A stretch of 64,000 nt of DNA, taken from contig NZ_JACHXL010000002.1 in the NCBI RefSeq assembly GCF_014192115.1, positions 248,001 to 312,000 on the forward strand, written 5' to 3'. Below, in pieces: positions 25,809 through 36,123 of this stretch (its first letter is position 1; the number at the start of each line of letters is the position of its first letter). The notes beneath the pieces were generated by a model. That model was given only the letters and a program-made list of their open reading frames with translations. It did no database searches and was not told the DNA's origin. The translations under genes were made by a program, and so were the position numbers. The stretch comes from Psychrobacter luti (lineage in GTDB: Bacteria; Pseudomonadota; Gammaproteobacteria; Pseudomonadales; Moraxellaceae).

Positions 25809-26162
25809 ATGAGCTTACCCAATTGCCCAAAATGCGATGCTGAATATACGTACGAAGATGGTGCGTTACTGGTATGTCCTATGTGTGCGCATGAGTGGAC
25901 CGCGGCTGAAACCGATGCGGCGCAAGCTGAAGAGCAAGATGCGGTCATTCGTGATGCAGTAGGTAATGAGCTGCAAGATGGCGATACCGTCACCGTGATT
26001 AAAGACTTAAAGGTCAAAGGTTCATCGATCGTTATTAAAGTCGGTACCAAAGCGAAAGGTATTCGCCTATTGCCCGATGCGTCTGATGGTCATGATATCG
26101 ACTGTAAACTTGATGGTTATGGACCAATGAAGCTGAAATCATCTGTGGTTAAAAAAGCCTAA
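25809..26162 (+). CDS. yjdM: PhnA/YjdM-type zinc-ribbon protein
   Basis: A 117-residue protein. An N-terminal zinc ribbon ([24 protein letters not shown]) is followed by a compact beta domain ([32 protein letters not shown]) characteristic of the family once called PhnA. The exact function is unresolved. The open frame runs 67 codons further upstream to 25608, but that part overlaps the likely promoter and is not conserved in the family. ATG 25809 follows AGGAAA and gives the usual size. Confidence 0.92.
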   Translation: MSLPNCPKCDAEYTYEDGALLVCPMCAHEWTAAETDAAQAEEQDAVIRDAVGNELQDGDTVTVIKDLKVKGSSIVIKVGTKAKGIRLLPDASDGHDIDCKLDGYGPMKLKSSVVKKA

Positions 26163-26208
26163 TGTATTGTTAATAAAATAAGACCGAATGAATAAGTAGA
26201 GAATAATT

Positions 26209-27510
26209 ATGAGCAGTAAAAATGAACAACTATTTGCGCAAGCACGTAAGCATATCCCTGGTGGCGTAAACTCACCGGTTCGCGCCTTTGCCGGTGTCGG
26301 TGGTACGCCTATCTTTATGCACCGTGCTAACGGCAGCAAAATCTATGACACCGAAGACAATGCTTATATCGATTATGTTGGCTCTTGGGGCCCGATGATT
26401 TTGGGTCACGCGCATCCAAAAGTCATTGATGCGGTTAAAAAAGCTGCTGATGATGGTTTGAGCTTTGGTACACCAACGCCATTTGAAACCACCGTTGCTG
26501 ATAAGATTTGCGAAATCGTCCCAAGTGTTGAGATGATTCGTATGACCAGCTCGGGTACAGAAGCGACCATGAGCGCGATTCGTTTGGCGCGCGGCTTTAC
26601 TGAGCGTGACAAAATCGTCAAATTTGAAGGTTGCTACCATGGTCATTCAGACAGCCTACTGGTAAAAGCCGGATCTGGCATGCTGGATATTGGCGAACCA
26701 ACATCAAAAGGCGTGCCAGCCGATTTTGCTAAGCATACGATTACCATTCCTTATAATGACCCACAAGCGATTAAAGACTGCTTTGCGAAATGGGGTAGTG
26801 AGATTGCTTGCGTGATTGTGGAACCAATCGCTGGCAACATGAATATGGTCATTCCAACCCAAGAATTCCATGATACCTTGCGTGCAGAATGTACCGCCAA
26901 TGGTGCGGTATTGATTTTTGATGAAGTAATGACCGGTTTTCGTGTTGGGCTTGGCGGCGCACAAGCGCATTTTGGTATTGACCCTGACTTGACTTGCTTT
27001 GGTAAAATTATCGGTGCCGGTTTACCGGTTGGTGCTTTTGGTGGTAAAAAAGAAGTGATGTCATGTATCGCGCCACTGGGCGGTGTCTATCAAGCGGGTA
27101 CGTTATCAGGTAATCCACTGGCGATGCGTGCCGGTATCGCGATGTTTGAAGACTTAACCGTCGATGGTTTCTATGCTGAACTATCAGCGAAAGTAGACCA
27201 GCTCGTTGATGGCTTCCAAGCTGCAGCAGACAAGCACGGTATTAACTTGCGCACCAATAAATTGGGCGGCATGTTTGGTATGTTCTTTGTTAAAGACAAG
27301 GCAACAAACGTACCAAAAAACTTCGATGAAGTCACCGAATGCGATATGGACGTATTTAATACCTTTTTCCATGGCATGATAGATCGTGGTATCTACCTTG
27401 CGCCGTCTGCTTATGAAGCGGGCTTTATGTCCATCAAGCATAGTGATGAAGACATTGAAGCGTCTATTAAAGCGGCTGATGAGATATTTGCAGAAATGGC
27501 AAAAGCTTAG
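26209..27510 (+). CDS. hemL: Glutamate-1-semialdehyde 2,1-aminomutase
   Basis: PLP enzyme producing 5-aminolevulinate for tetrapyrroles; it works downstream of HemA, which is encoded at 49763 in this window. The 433-residue protein has [11 protein letters not shown] at residue 17, the PLP lysine K266 in [17 protein letters not shown] and the aspartate in [12 protein letters not shown]. Length and motifs match the family throughout. A terminator follows. Confidence 0.97.
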   Translation: MSSKNEQLFAQARKHIPGGVNSPVRAFAGVGGTPIFMHRANGSKIYDTEDNAYIDYVGSWGPMILGHAHPKVIDAVKKAADDGLSFGTPTPFETTVADKICEIVPSVEMIRMTSSGTEATMSAIRLARGFTERDKIVKFEGCYHGHSDSLLVKAGSGMLDIGEPTSKGVPADFAKHTITIPYNDPQAIKDCFAKWGSEIACVIVEPIAGNMNMVIPTQEFHDTLRAECTANGAVLIFDEVMTGFRVGLGGAQAHFGIDPDLTCFGKIIGAGLPVGAFGGKKEVMSCIAPLGGVYQAGTLSGNPLAMRAGIAMFEDLTVDGFYAELSAKVDQLVDGFQAAADKHGINLRTNKLGGMFGMFFVKDKATNVPKNFDEVTECDMDVFNTFFHGMIDRGIYLAPSAYEAGFMSIKHSDEDIEASIKAADEIFAEMAKA

Positions 27511-27540
27511 TTTACTGCTTTGAAGTTTAGCCCTATAAAT

Positions 27541-27568
27541 AAAAACCAGCCATCGTGCTGGTTTTTTT
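27541..27568 (+). terminator. Intrinsic terminator after hemL
   Basis: AAAAACCAGC pairs with GCTGGTTTTT around a 6-nt loop, followed by T7 in total. Confidence 0.9.
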
Positions 27569-27736
27569 GTGTCTAAAATTTATTCTTTCATTATAAAAAA
27601 TAAAGATTTTTTGATAGTGGATTTATAATTCGAAAAAACTGAGACGGAGATAAACCCTTGTTGAGTGATTGCAAAATAGAGAATAAGTTGTGCTATTCTT
27701 AGACTAATAATGACAATTGAGCAAGGACGCTAACCG

Positions 27737-29500
27737 ATGAATAATAGCTTTGACAATAATGCACCTAGTAGTACCACGCCGCCGCTATGGCAGGCCGCCT
27801 ATGAGCAGTACGGAATTAGAAATAACCTAGATGCGCTAGAAGGTAAGCAAAACTTAATAGATTTATTACAACCAAAGATAGATCAGCATAGTGATTCTGT
27901 GGCCTTTAGTATGGGGCCTGCAACGCTCACCTTTGGACAATTAGATATCGCTAGTCGCCGCTTTGCTGCTTTTTTGCAAGCACAAGGTATAAATAGAGGC
28001 GACCGCATCGCCGTCCAACTGCCAAACATATTGCAATATGCCGTGATATTACTTGGCTCTCTGCGGGCAGGAGCGGTACTGGTCAATGTTAATCCGATGT
28101 ATACCCATTATGAATTGGCGCATCAGCTGACGGATGCTCAAGCCTGTGGTCTTATCGTCCTTGATGGGATGAGTTCTGCTTATGAGCAGTTAGACGATGC
28201 AGTTAAGACGCAACTTAAATGGGTCGTCAGATGTTCTATAGATCCTAACGCTGCGACCTCTGATAATGATATTGCCTTATTGAGTCAGATGGGCGCACAT
28301 CAGACCTCCTCAACCAATGAATCCCATAACGTATCAGAATCAGTAACAGATAATCAGCCATCATCGCAAGAAAATATAGCGCCTGAGAATATAACGTTTG
28401 CGCACATTATGCAGTCGCAGCGCGAGCAAGACTTTAAAGCCGTGACTATCGAGCGCGAGGATTTAGCATTACTACAATATACTGGTGGTACAACAGGTAA
28501 GCCCAAAGGCGCGATGCTGACGCATTATAATGTCATGGCCAATGTCTGCCAGTGTTATGCAATGTTTGGCAGTGCGATTGAAGCAGGACGTAGTGAGCAA
28601 ATTAAGATACTCAATCCTTTGCCGCTCTATCATATCTTCTCATTTACGGTTTGTGGTTTGCTTGGGATATATGGTGGTTGGGAAGATATATTGGTCACTA
28701 ACCCGCGTGATATTGAAGGGCTAGTCAAAACCATTGAGCAGCATCGTCCGCATGTCATACCTTCAGTCAATACTTTATTTATTGGTATGCTGCATCACCC
28801 GAAGTTTGCCAGTCTTGATTTTAGTCGCTTGGCCTTATCTATCGGTGGTGGTACCGCAATCATAAAAGCAGTATCTGATCAGTGGCAACAAGTCACCGGT
28901 ATGATAATCAATGAAGGTTATGGCATGTCCGAAACCTCTCCAGTTATCTCTTTTAATCCGCCTGGGATTAGCAGTTTTAATGGTAGCGTTGGTCTGCCAC
29001 TAGCGATGATGGATATCAAGATCATCGATGAAGATGGCGGCGATTGTGCGATAGGTATACGCGGAGAAGTCGGTATCAAAGGGCCACAAGTGATGCGTGG
29101 TTATTGGCAAAGAGACAATACTGATACTTTTACTGAAGACGGCTATTTTAAATCAGGCGATATCGGAGTGATGAATGCTGAAGGCTTCTTGACGCTCGTT
29201 GACCGTAAGAAAGACATGATATTGGTCTCAGGCTTTAACGTTTATCCCAACGAAGTAGAAGCGGCGTTGACTGATCACCCAAAAGTGCTAGAAGTAGCGG
29301 TAATTGGTATTGCAGATGCGCATAGCGGTGAAGTACCCAAAGCGTTTGTGGTCAAAAAAGATTCGAGTTTGACGGTAGAGGAGCTACAAGACTTTGCAAG
29401 CGAGCGTCTCACAGGCTATAAACGTCCGCAGTCATACGAGTTTATCGATGAATTACCTAAGACGGCAGTCGGTAAGATATTACGTAAATCTCTACGCTAA
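27737..29500 (+). CDS. fadD: Long-chain fatty acid-CoA ligase
   Basis: Activates fatty acids with ATP and CoA for beta-oxidation or phospholipid use. The 587-residue protein carries the AMP-binding P-loop LQYTGGTTGKPKGAMLTH, EGYGMSETSPV, GYFKSGDIG and the hinge DRKKDMILVSGFNVYPNE. The C-terminal catalytic lysine is in the PKTAVGKILRK motif. A Ser/Asn-rich insertion at about residues 178-215 is not typical. It agrees with FadD rather than acetyl-CoA synthetase in length and in the FNVYPNEVE segment. It ends before an unusually long hairpin. Confidence 0.92.
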   Translation: MNNSFDNNAPSSTTPPLWQAAYEQYGIRNNLDALEGKQNLIDLLQPKIDQHSDSVAFSMGPATLTFGQLDIASRRFAAFLQAQGINRGDRIAVQLPNILQYAVILLGSLRAGAVLVNVNPMYTHYELAHQLTDAQACGLIVLDGMSSAYEQLDDAVKTQLKWVVRCSIDPNAATSDNDIALLSQMGAHQTSSTNESHNVSESVTDNQPSSQENIAPENITFAHIMQSQREQDFKAVTIEREDLALLQYTGGTTGKPKGAMLTHYNVMANVCQCYAMFGSAIEAGRSEQIKILNPLPLYHIFSFTVCGLLGIYGGWEDILVTNPRDIEGLVKTIEQHRPHVIPSVNTLFIGMLHHPKFASLDFSRLALSIGGGTAIIKAVSDQWQQVTGMIINEGYGMSETSPVISFNPPGISSFNGSVGLPLAMMDIKIIDEDGGDCAIGIRGEVGIKGPQVMRGYWQRDNTDTFTEDGYFKSGDIGVMNAEGFLTLVDRKKDMILVSGFNVYPNEVEAALTDHPKVLEVAVIGIADAHSGEVPKAFVVKKDSSLTVEELQDFASERLTGYKRPQSYEFIDELPKTAVGKILRKSLR

Positions 29501-29567
29501 AGGCGCATTTTACTTAATCTATAAAAGTGATTAATATCATCGAAACTTTTAAAGATATTTAAGCTTT

Positions 29568-29625
29568 GAAAATGTAAAAAACACTGAGCTGCAAAAAATT
29601 GCAGTTCAGTGTTTTTTACATTTTC
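29568..29625. terminator. Very long bidirectional terminator hairpin
   Basis: A 27-bp stem with only one G-U pair and an AAAA loop, containing A6/T6 tracts inside the stem, lies between convergent fadD and the Mpo1-like gene. Confidence 0.88.
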
Positions 29626-29661
29626 CATATAGTACCTTAATAGTAACTGAAAGGTTTGGCT

Positions 29662-30069
29662 TTATCTGACCTTATCAAATTTACGATCTTTTAAGCTCAA
29701 ATTACCGCGTAATACATCGCTATACATGCGAAAGTCACTGACAAAGCTCTGCAGTGGGAATTTAAAAGAAGCCGGTTTGTTCTTCTCAAAGAAAAAATGT
29801 CCGACCCATGCACAGGCATATCCTGCGGCAATGCCCTTAAGTAGCGGCTTTGCCGAGCGGTTCTTAATAGATTTTGCCAGTCCCAAAAGTCCAAAGCTAC
29901 TACCGGCAAAATGCAAGCGGCGGCAGGCGATGTTTTGATGCTCATTTAAATAAAAGTCGTAAAATTTCAGCTTGGCTGGACGTTTTATGTGAATAAGGCT
30001 GCCATGACTGGTTTTTTCTGCGCCAGCAGGAGAGTTGGCTTTTGAGGCTTGGGTAGTTGTCTGATTCAT
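29662..30069 (-). CDS. Mpo1-like (DUF962) membrane protein
   Basis: A 135-residue protein. FYDFYLNEHQNIACRRLHFAGS is the hallmark of the DUF962/Mpo1 family, with conserved histidines, and VGHFFFEKNKPASFKFPLQSFVSDFRM completes it. The yeast member is an iron-dependent dioxygenase in fatty-acid alpha-oxidation; the bacterial function is inferred from that and not shown. Two short hydrophobic segments lie between the motifs. Its convergent neighbour is fadD, which suits a lipid role but proves nothing. Confidence 0.85.
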   Translation of the reverse strand: MNQTTTQASKANSPAGAEKTSHGSLIHIKRPAKLKFYDFYLNEHQNIACRRLHFAGSSFGLLGLAKSIKNRSAKPLLKGIAAGYACAWVGHFFFEKNKPASFKFPLQSFVSDFRMYSDVLRGNLSLKDRKFDKVR

Positions 30070-30540
30070 GATTTTTGCTTCCTTGCAGGTTATTATTGAT
30101 TGAGCGTCATCATTCCGTGATGGGCTTTAATAGCAAAAATGGATGGTGCTTATATATAACGAACATTTATTGCCATAAGTAAGTGCTTGTTCTCTATTAT
30201 AATATAGACAATCGCAGCTGTAGCAAGCTCATATTGTCAAATAGACTATGTTAAAAAAGTATGAGAACTGACTGCTATTTTTAAAGTTAAAGAGCGTTTC
30301 TGTCCGGTTCAATCCGTAGGTAATCGTGCTAGCATCTCACTTGCCAGTGTTTTACATAAATGTTTTAATGGCAAAACTTGCTATAATCCTCATCATAATG
30401 ACAGTTCTAATATTATCTGAACTCTATATAAAAGCCCTTAGTTGCATAAAAATCTTCAGTTTAATTACATATATCCTCTACTTTAAAAGCCTTGGTGCTC
30501 TTAAATATCTTTTTTATCTGACACGGTAACGATCTCGCTT
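30070..30540. other. Intergenic region between the Mpo1-like gene and ppx
   Basis: About 470 bp. A hydrophobic 67-codon frame at 30326-30529 has no ribosome site and overlaps the predicted ppx promoter, so it is not called. Confidence 0.4.
30379..30387 (+). promoter_or_regulatory. Extended -10 promoter for ppx
   Basis: TGCTATAAT is a perfect extended -10. No good -35 is present. It implies a leader of roughly 150 nt. Confidence 0.6.
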
Positions 30541-32094
30541 ATGCCTAAAGACTACCTAAAAAACCCACCACTTGCTGATGATGAAATGATGGCAGCCATT
30601 GATATTGGCTCCAACAGTTTTCATTTAGCCATTGCTCGCCTCGATCATGGTGAGGTACGAAAAGTAGTGTCTATGTCTGAGAAGGTGCAGCTTGCGGCCG
30701 GACTCGATGAGAATAATATCTTGGGCGCTGCTGCTGAAAAGCGTGGTCTGGAATGCTTAAGCCGCTTTGTAGCGCGTTTAGATTCAGTGCCGCCTGAGCG
30801 TATTCGCGTCGTCGCGACCAACGCTTTGCGCCAAGCCAAAAACGCCAATGACTTCATCACTCGTGCCAATAAAATTTTGCCCAAACCGATTGAGATTATT
30901 GCGGGACGAGAAGAAGCGCGTTTGATCTATTTGGGCGTCTCGCATACCAATGCCAGTAGTGACAAACGCTTGGTCATCGATATTGGTGGTGGTTCGACAG
31001 AGTTTATTATTGGGCAAGAGTTCGATCCACTATTGACCGAAAGCTTACAGATGGGCTGTGTGGCCTTTACGCAAAAGTATTTTGCGGACGGATTGATTAC
31101 TAAAGAAGCCTTTAATAATGCCATCTCAAGCGCCCGTAAAGAGGTGTTAGCGATTAATGGACGTTACCAAAAAGTAGGCTGGAGTAGTGTCGTTGGCTCG
31201 AGTGGCACGATTAAAGCGGTGCGCAACGTCCTTGTCTCAAAAGGGTGGGCAGACGAACAAGAGCGTATCACTTATAAAGGCGTTAAAAAGTTAGAAAAAT
31301 TATTGCTTAAAATTGGCAACGTTGATGATATAGACTTAGAAGGCGTTAAAGAACATCGTAAAGCGGTTTTCCCAGCGGGCGTTGCGGTACTGCGTGCGGT
31401 CATGAAAGTATTGGGCATTGAGACCATGGTTTACTCAGATGGCGCGCTACGCGAAGGCGTCATGTACGATATGCTCGGGCGCTTTGCTAGTGAAGACGTA
31501 CGTGACCGTAGTGTTTTGGCATTGATAAAGCGCTATTCAGGCGATAAAAAACAAGCCAAACAAGTGGTTAAAACCAGCCTTAATCTATTTGAGCAAGTAA
31601 AAGCAAAGCTTGCACTCAATACCGAAGATGGTGATGTGCTCAGACGGGCGGCGTCCTTACACGAAATAGGCTTGGCGATTGCTCATAGCAGCTACCACAA
31701 GCACAGTGCTTACTTGATTGAATACTCTGATATTCCAGGATTTTCGCAAGTAGACCAAAAGCGGATGGCGCAATTAATGCTGAATCATCGGCGTAAGCTT
31801 AAAGCTGATATGTTAGAGCAGACATGTACAATCGGTGGTGATTCGCTCGTTTATCTGTGTTTGTTGCTACGTTTAGCGGTACTGGCGCACCACAGTCGCA
31901 GCGATCATGAGTTACCAGAATTAGAATTAAAAGTGATTGATGATAATCGCTGGCAAATCACAGTTGGAGAAAGTAGTGAGCACTATGCTTTCTTATTATC
32001 AGATTTGCATACGGAGATTGAGCAGTTTGCTAAATGGGGTGTGAAACTGAGCGTGGTTGAAGCACAAGCACTGGACGCTAATACTGATTCTTAA
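30541..32094 (+). CDS. ppx: Exopolyphosphatase (Ppx/GppA family)
   Basis: Degrades polyphosphate processively and may also hydrolyse pppGpp. The 517-residue protein has the ASKHA-fold phosphate loop AAIDIGSNSFHLAIAR at residue 18, VATNALRQAKN, AGREEARLIYLGV with the catalytic Glu, and VIDIGGGSTEFIIG. The C-terminal HD-like domain (AASLHEIGLAIAHSSYHKHS) is that of long Ppx proteins. No ppk gene is adjacent. Confidence 0.93.
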   Translation: MPKDYLKNPPLADDEMMAAIDIGSNSFHLAIARLDHGEVRKVVSMSEKVQLAAGLDENNILGAAAEKRGLECLSRFVARLDSVPPERIRVVATNALRQAKNANDFITRANKILPKPIEIIAGREEARLIYLGVSHTNASSDKRLVIDIGGGSTEFIIGQEFDPLLTESLQMGCVAFTQKYFADGLITKEAFNNAISSARKEVLAINGRYQKVGWSSVVGSSGTIKAVRNVLVSKGWADEQERITYKGVKKLEKLLLKIGNVDDIDLEGVKEHRKAVFPAGVAVLRAVMKVLGIETMVYSDGALREGVMYDMLGRFASEDVRDRSVLALIKRYSGDKKQAKQVVKTSLNLFEQVKAKLALNTEDGDVLRRAASLHEIGLAIAHSSYHKHSAYLIEYSDIPGFSQVDQKRMAQLMLNHRRKLKADMLEQTCTIGGDSLVYLCLLLRLAVLAHHSRSDHELPELELKVIDDNRWQITVGESSEHYAFLLSDLHTEIEQFAKWGVKLSVVEAQALDANTDS

Positions 32095-32273
32095 CACTGG
32101 CTTTTAACATTGAGTCGTTACTATTGTAATAATTGCGCTACAGATTAACGTAACAAAAGCGCCGTTGTCAGTAATGTCATGCTATTTAAGATGTGCTACT
32201 ATAGCTTCTATTGAGTTTACAACTGTACTTTGATTGTCTGTTATCCAAAAGCCGACAATCCTGTTATTTAGCT

Positions 32274-32312
32274 TTGTCATCTAACATTGTCATCTAACAT
32301 TGTCATTTAACA
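32274..32312 (+). repeat. 13-bp tandem repeat (3 units) upstream of accA
   Basis: TTGTCATCTAACA is repeated twice exactly, and a third time with one change (TTGTCATTTAACA). It ends 53 bp before the accA start, inside its presumed leader or promoter region. Confidence 0.93.
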
Positions 32313-32365
32313 GCGTCATTATTAAACATCACCATATTATATAGAATTACGAAAGGGAAGCGTCT

Positions 32366-33169
32366 ATGAGTACCGTCTGGGATAGCGTTCAGCTTGCACG
32401 GCATGCCAAACGTCCATTATTTATGGACTATGTGAATCAGCTGTTTACCGAATTTGATGAGTTGCATGGCGACCGTGCTTATGCAGATGATAAGGCTATC
32501 CTTGGCGGTCTTGCGCGCCTAGACGGCCAGCCTGTGATGGTGATTGGCCAGCATCGTGGTCGTAGTACGCGCGAGCGTATCGCCCATAATTTTGGTATGG
32601 CAAACCCCGAAGGCTATCGTAAAGTTATTCGTTTGGTGAAAATGGCTGAGCGTTTTAACATTCCGGTGATGACCTTTGTCGATACCCAAGGCGCCTACCC
32701 TGGTATCGGTGCTGAAGAGCGTGGACAAGCGCAAGCCATCGCTGAAAGTATCGCCGTGTTTTCTAGTCTTAAAGTGCCTATCATCGTTACCATTATCGGT
32801 GAAGGTGGTTCAGGTGGTGCGTTGGCAATAGGCGTTGGCGATAAGGTAAATATGCTGCAAAACAGTATTTATTCGGTCATTTCTCCTGAAGGCTGTGCGT
32901 CTATTTTATGGAAAACTGCTGAAAAAGCCCAAGATGCCAGTGAAGCATTGAAATTAAATGCTGTTAATCTCTATCAAATGGGCTTAATTGATGCAGTTAT
33001 CGACGAAGGTGAGGGGGCCCATATTCAGCCGCAGCCAGTGATGACGGCGTTAAAAGCGTTAATCGTTGAGCAATTGAATGAGATTAAAGACATGGATGCG
33101 CATGAGCGTTGCGAGCTGCGTTATGAGAAGTTAAAATCATTTAACTCAGAAGTCATGTTACCTTGCTAA
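32366..33169 (+). CDS. accA: Acetyl-CoA carboxylase carboxyltransferase subunit alpha
   Basis: With AccD, transfers carboxyl from biotin to acetyl-CoA to form malonyl-CoA. In the 267-residue protein, [16 protein letters not shown] starts at residue 8 and aligns with about residue 60 of the E. coli enzyme, so the N-terminal helical region is missing. [29 protein letters not shown] and [14 protein letters not shown] are intact. The start is supported by AAAGGGAAG upstream. The short form is known in Acinetobacter. accD is not in the window. Confidence 0.96.
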   Translation: MSTVWDSVQLARHAKRPLFMDYVNQLFTEFDELHGDRAYADDKAILGGLARLDGQPVMVIGQHRGRSTRERIAHNFGMANPEGYRKVIRLVKMAERFNIPVMTFVDTQGAYPGIGAEERGQAQAIAESIAVFSSLKVPIIVTIIGEGGSGGALAIGVGDKVNMLQNSIYSVISPEGCASILWKTAEKAQDASEALKLNAVNLYQMGLIDAVIDEGEGAHIQPQPVMTALKALIVEQLNEIKDMDAHERCELRYEKLKSFNSEVMLPC

Positions 33170-33236
33170 GATTTTATATTGCTAGGTTACTTAAACTTAG
33201 CTTTTAACGATATCGATTTACGCTTAATGTTAAAAT

Positions 33237-33267
33237 AAAAACGTGTCATTTTATGGCGCGTTTTTTT
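33237..33267 (+). terminator. Intrinsic terminator after accA
   Basis: AAAACGTG pairs with CGCGTTTT (one G-U), with CAT/ATG extending the stem, followed by T7. Confidence 0.75.
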
Positions 33268-33366
33268 GTAGCTGTTAATTTATGCACAAGCTTATTTATA
33301 TGATAATCAGTCATCGGCCTTATGATGGCTTGGTTGTTAATAGGTTTAAAATTAATAAGGTTAATA

Positions 33367-34965
33367 ATGACGAATAGCGCAATCCTTTCGCATCCTATAG
33401 AGCCGATAGCTACCCTGCCTATTGATAATGCTCTGGCAGAAGCGTTATTAAGCAGTCTGGGTGAGTATGGTGAGCAAGTACATGGTCGGCGACTTTGGCT
33501 GGCCTGTAGTGGTGGGCGTGATTCTTTGGCATTAGCGGCGCTATGTGTGCAGCTCTATCACCAAGGTAAATTCCCATTTTTGCCGCAATTGCTACATGTT
33601 AACCATGGTCTACAAGCCGCTAGTAGTACTTGGGCACAGCATGTTGCTCAGTGGGCAGGCGCTCAAAAGATACCTTGTCGGATTTTAACCGTACAAGTGA
33701 ACGGTCATGATGAACAAGCCGCACGCCAAGCGCGTTATGATGTGATGCGCGCGCAACTTAATCAAGATGATATTTTATTATTAGCCCACCATGCGGACGA
33801 CCAAGCGGAAACGGTGTTAATGCGCCTGATTCAAGGTGCTGGGGTAAATGGTCTATCGGGTATGCAGCCGTGGCGTATTCAAACACAGGGTGCACATCGA
33901 ATAGCGTTATGGCGACCTTGGCTAACGGTAAAACGCGCCAACATAAGCGCCTATGCACAGCATTTAAAACTGCCTTATATCGATGACCCAACCAATGATA
34001 CTGGCGACAATGTGCGTAGCGGCTTACGTCGAGACATCATGCCGATATTAGCAACTTATAACCCAAACGTTATTGATAATATCGCTCGTAGCGCACAGTT
34101 ATTGAGTGATGCGCAATTAATAATTAATGCCCAAGCAGTCGATGATTTGCAACAGATAGAGATTGCATCATTACAGCTGCCACCTGCACAGCGCGTGCTA
34201 AATATAAATGAGCTACAGAAGTTACCACTTTATCGTCAGCGGCAGTTATTGCATTATTGGTTAGCTCAAGATGAGCCATTGCCGCCTGCTAAGCAGCTGG
34301 TCGATGATGTATTAAGTCTAAGCCAACGTGATGATCGTGACCATCAAACAGCACTTTTTTGGCAAGGTCGTAAGCAATCCTATAGTATTCGCCGTTACCG
34401 TCAGCAGCTTTATAGGCTCAGCAGTGAATGGTTGAAATGGCTTGAACTACCACTTGCTGAGCAAATGCTACCGCCCCTGTCACTGGCTAATAATTTACCT
34501 GAGTATCAACCACTATCAATTAACTTACGGAGTGATCAAACGTTCACTTGGCAAGTACAAATGGTGCCAAGTGAACTACTGCAAATATTAGACGATTTGG
34601 TATTAAAGCTACCATTAAATGCAGTGCTGATAAAGCCAATGCTGAAAGTAACACCGTTACATCGCGGCACTCGTATCCAAACCACACTGGCAACACGACC
34701 GCAGTCAGGTAAAAAACTCTATCAAACCTTAGGCATTCCATCATGGATGCGCGAGAGTTTGATGGTAGCTAGTGTGACTTTGATAAATAAAGAAAATAGC
34801 GAAAACGAGCTTTTGGAAAGTGAGCGCCCAATAGAATTGCCTATTTTATTATTATCACCTTTTGAAAACTGGGTGTTGGATGATGAGCAGACGAATATTA
34901 ATGTAGATGTAAAACAGCTGGTCGCATTTATCGAAAGCCATATCATTCTGCATAAAAAATGTTAA
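33367..34965 (+). CDS. tilS: tRNA(Ile)-lysidine synthetase
   Basis: Converts C34 of tRNA-Ile(CAU) to lysidine so that it reads AUA. The 532-residue protein has the PP-loop ATP-binding motif SGGRDS at residues 48-53, LHVNHGLQ, and LLAHHADDQAETVLMRLIQGAG. Substrate-binding and C-terminal domains follow at about 230-530. ATG 33367 with AAGG six bases before it is preferred over the frame start at 33322, which adds a hydrophobic leader. accA-tilS adjacency is common in gamma-proteobacteria. Confidence 0.94.
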   Translation: MTNSAILSHPIEPIATLPIDNALAEALLSSLGEYGEQVHGRRLWLACSGGRDSLALAALCVQLYHQGKFPFLPQLLHVNHGLQAASSTWAQHVAQWAGAQKIPCRILTVQVNGHDEQAARQARYDVMRAQLNQDDILLLAHHADDQAETVLMRLIQGAGVNGLSGMQPWRIQTQGAHRIALWRPWLTVKRANISAYAQHLKLPYIDDPTNDTGDNVRSGLRRDIMPILATYNPNVIDNIARSAQLLSDAQLIINAQAVDDLQQIEIASLQLPPAQRVLNINELQKLPLYRQRQLLHYWLAQDEPLPPAKQLVDDVLSLSQRDDRDHQTALFWQGRKQSYSIRRYRQQLYRLSSEWLKWLELPLAEQMLPPLSLANNLPEYQPLSINLRSDQTFTWQVQMVPSELLQILDDLVLKLPLNAVLIKPMLKVTPLHRGTRIQTTLATRPQSGKKLYQTLGIPSWMRESLMVASVTLINKENSENELLESERPIELPILLLSPFENWVLDDEQTNINVDVKQLVAFIESHIILHKKC

Positions 34966-35132
34966 ACCATAAATATACTACGTCTAATATAGTGTTTATT
35001 TAAACGGTAAGCCCATTACTAAGCATTTCAATTTATCAAACCACGCCAGTAGCAGTATGTTAAACTGAGTGTCATTTTACCTATCATTATGTTAGTTTGA
35101 ATGCCTTTGCATTTTTTGAATAGGAGACACGT

Positions 35133-35966
35133 ATGTCAGTATTAGATAATAAGAAAATCAGCTTTATCGGTGGCGGAAATATGGCGCAGGCTTTGATTAG
35201 CGGGCTTGTCAGCTGCGGTGTCAAACCGAGCCTAATTACAGTTGCTGACCCTAGTAGCGAAGCGCGTGAGCAGTTGGTTGCCAAAGGGTTGAGTGCGGTT
35301 GATCCAACTGTTGATGCAAAAGCGGCGGTTATCGATGCTGACATCGTAGTGCTGGCCGTAAAGCCGCAAGTCATGAAAGCTGTAGTCAGTGGTTTTGCTG
35401 ATGTCTTAGACACGCAGCTGGTGATTTCAGTGGCAGCAGGATTATCGACTGCGCTGTTATCAAATATGTTAGGTGGCTATGGTAATATCGTCCGTGCGAT
35501 GCCAAATACGCCGGCCATGATTCAAATGGGCGCAACTGGTCTGTACGGTACAGATGATATTTCTGCCGAACAAAAGCAATTGGCAACCGCAGTCATGGAA
35601 GCCTCAGGTTTGGTCATGTGGGTTGATAATGAAGAGCACATGCATGCGGTCACCGCCGTATCAGGCTCAGCGCCAGCTTATATGTTTTATATTATCGAAG
35701 CGATGGTCGATGGGGCAGTCGCGTTAGGATTGGATAAAGAACAAGCATCAGCGCTGGCGATGCAAACCATGCTGGGTGCGGCAAAAATGGCAATGGGTAG
35801 CGAAGATGCGCCTGCTGAACTACGTCGTAAAGTCACTTCACCAAATGGTACGACCCAAGCAGCTATTGAGTCCATGCAAGCCAATGACATCGGTCGTCAA
35901 ATTAGTGAAGCCATGCAAGCATGCTACGACCGTAGCAAAGCGCTAAGTGAAGAGATGAGTAAGTAG
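35133..35966 (+). CDS. proC: Pyrroline-5-carboxylate reductase
   Basis: Last step of proline synthesis, reducing P5C with NAD(P)H. The 277-residue protein has an N-terminal Rossmann turn ISFIGGGNMAQALISGL, then AVKPQVM, RAMPNTPAMIQMGATG and the C-terminal signature RRKVTSPNGTTQAAIE. AGGAGA lies upstream of the ATG. It is followed by yggT, a very common proC neighbour. Confidence 0.96.
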   Translation: MSVLDNKKISFIGGGNMAQALISGLVSCGVKPSLITVADPSSEAREQLVAKGLSAVDPTVDAKAAVIDADIVVLAVKPQVMKAVVSGFADVLDTQLVISVAAGLSTALLSNMLGGYGNIVRAMPNTPAMIQMGATGLYGTDDISAEQKQLATAVMEASGLVMWVDNEEHMHAVTAVSGSAPAYMFYIIEAMVDGAVALGLDKEQASALAMQTMLGAAKMAMGSEDAPAELRRKVTSPNGTTQAAIESMQANDIGRQISEAMQACYDRSKALSEEMSK

Positions 35967-36123
35967 CCAGTCGCTACTTGTCATTAACCCTTTATAAATA
36001 GGGGATATCATGATTTATGAAATACCCTATTTAAAATTATAAAAACTTAAAGTCATAAAAATGCCTGATAATGACATTCGTCATCCTAAATCCCGTTAAT
36101 AATGTCACATTGAGTAGCACTTC

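Noticed and set aside
30326..30529. 67-codon hydrophobic gene before ppx
   Set aside because: It covers the extended -10 promoter of ppx and lacks a ribosome site.
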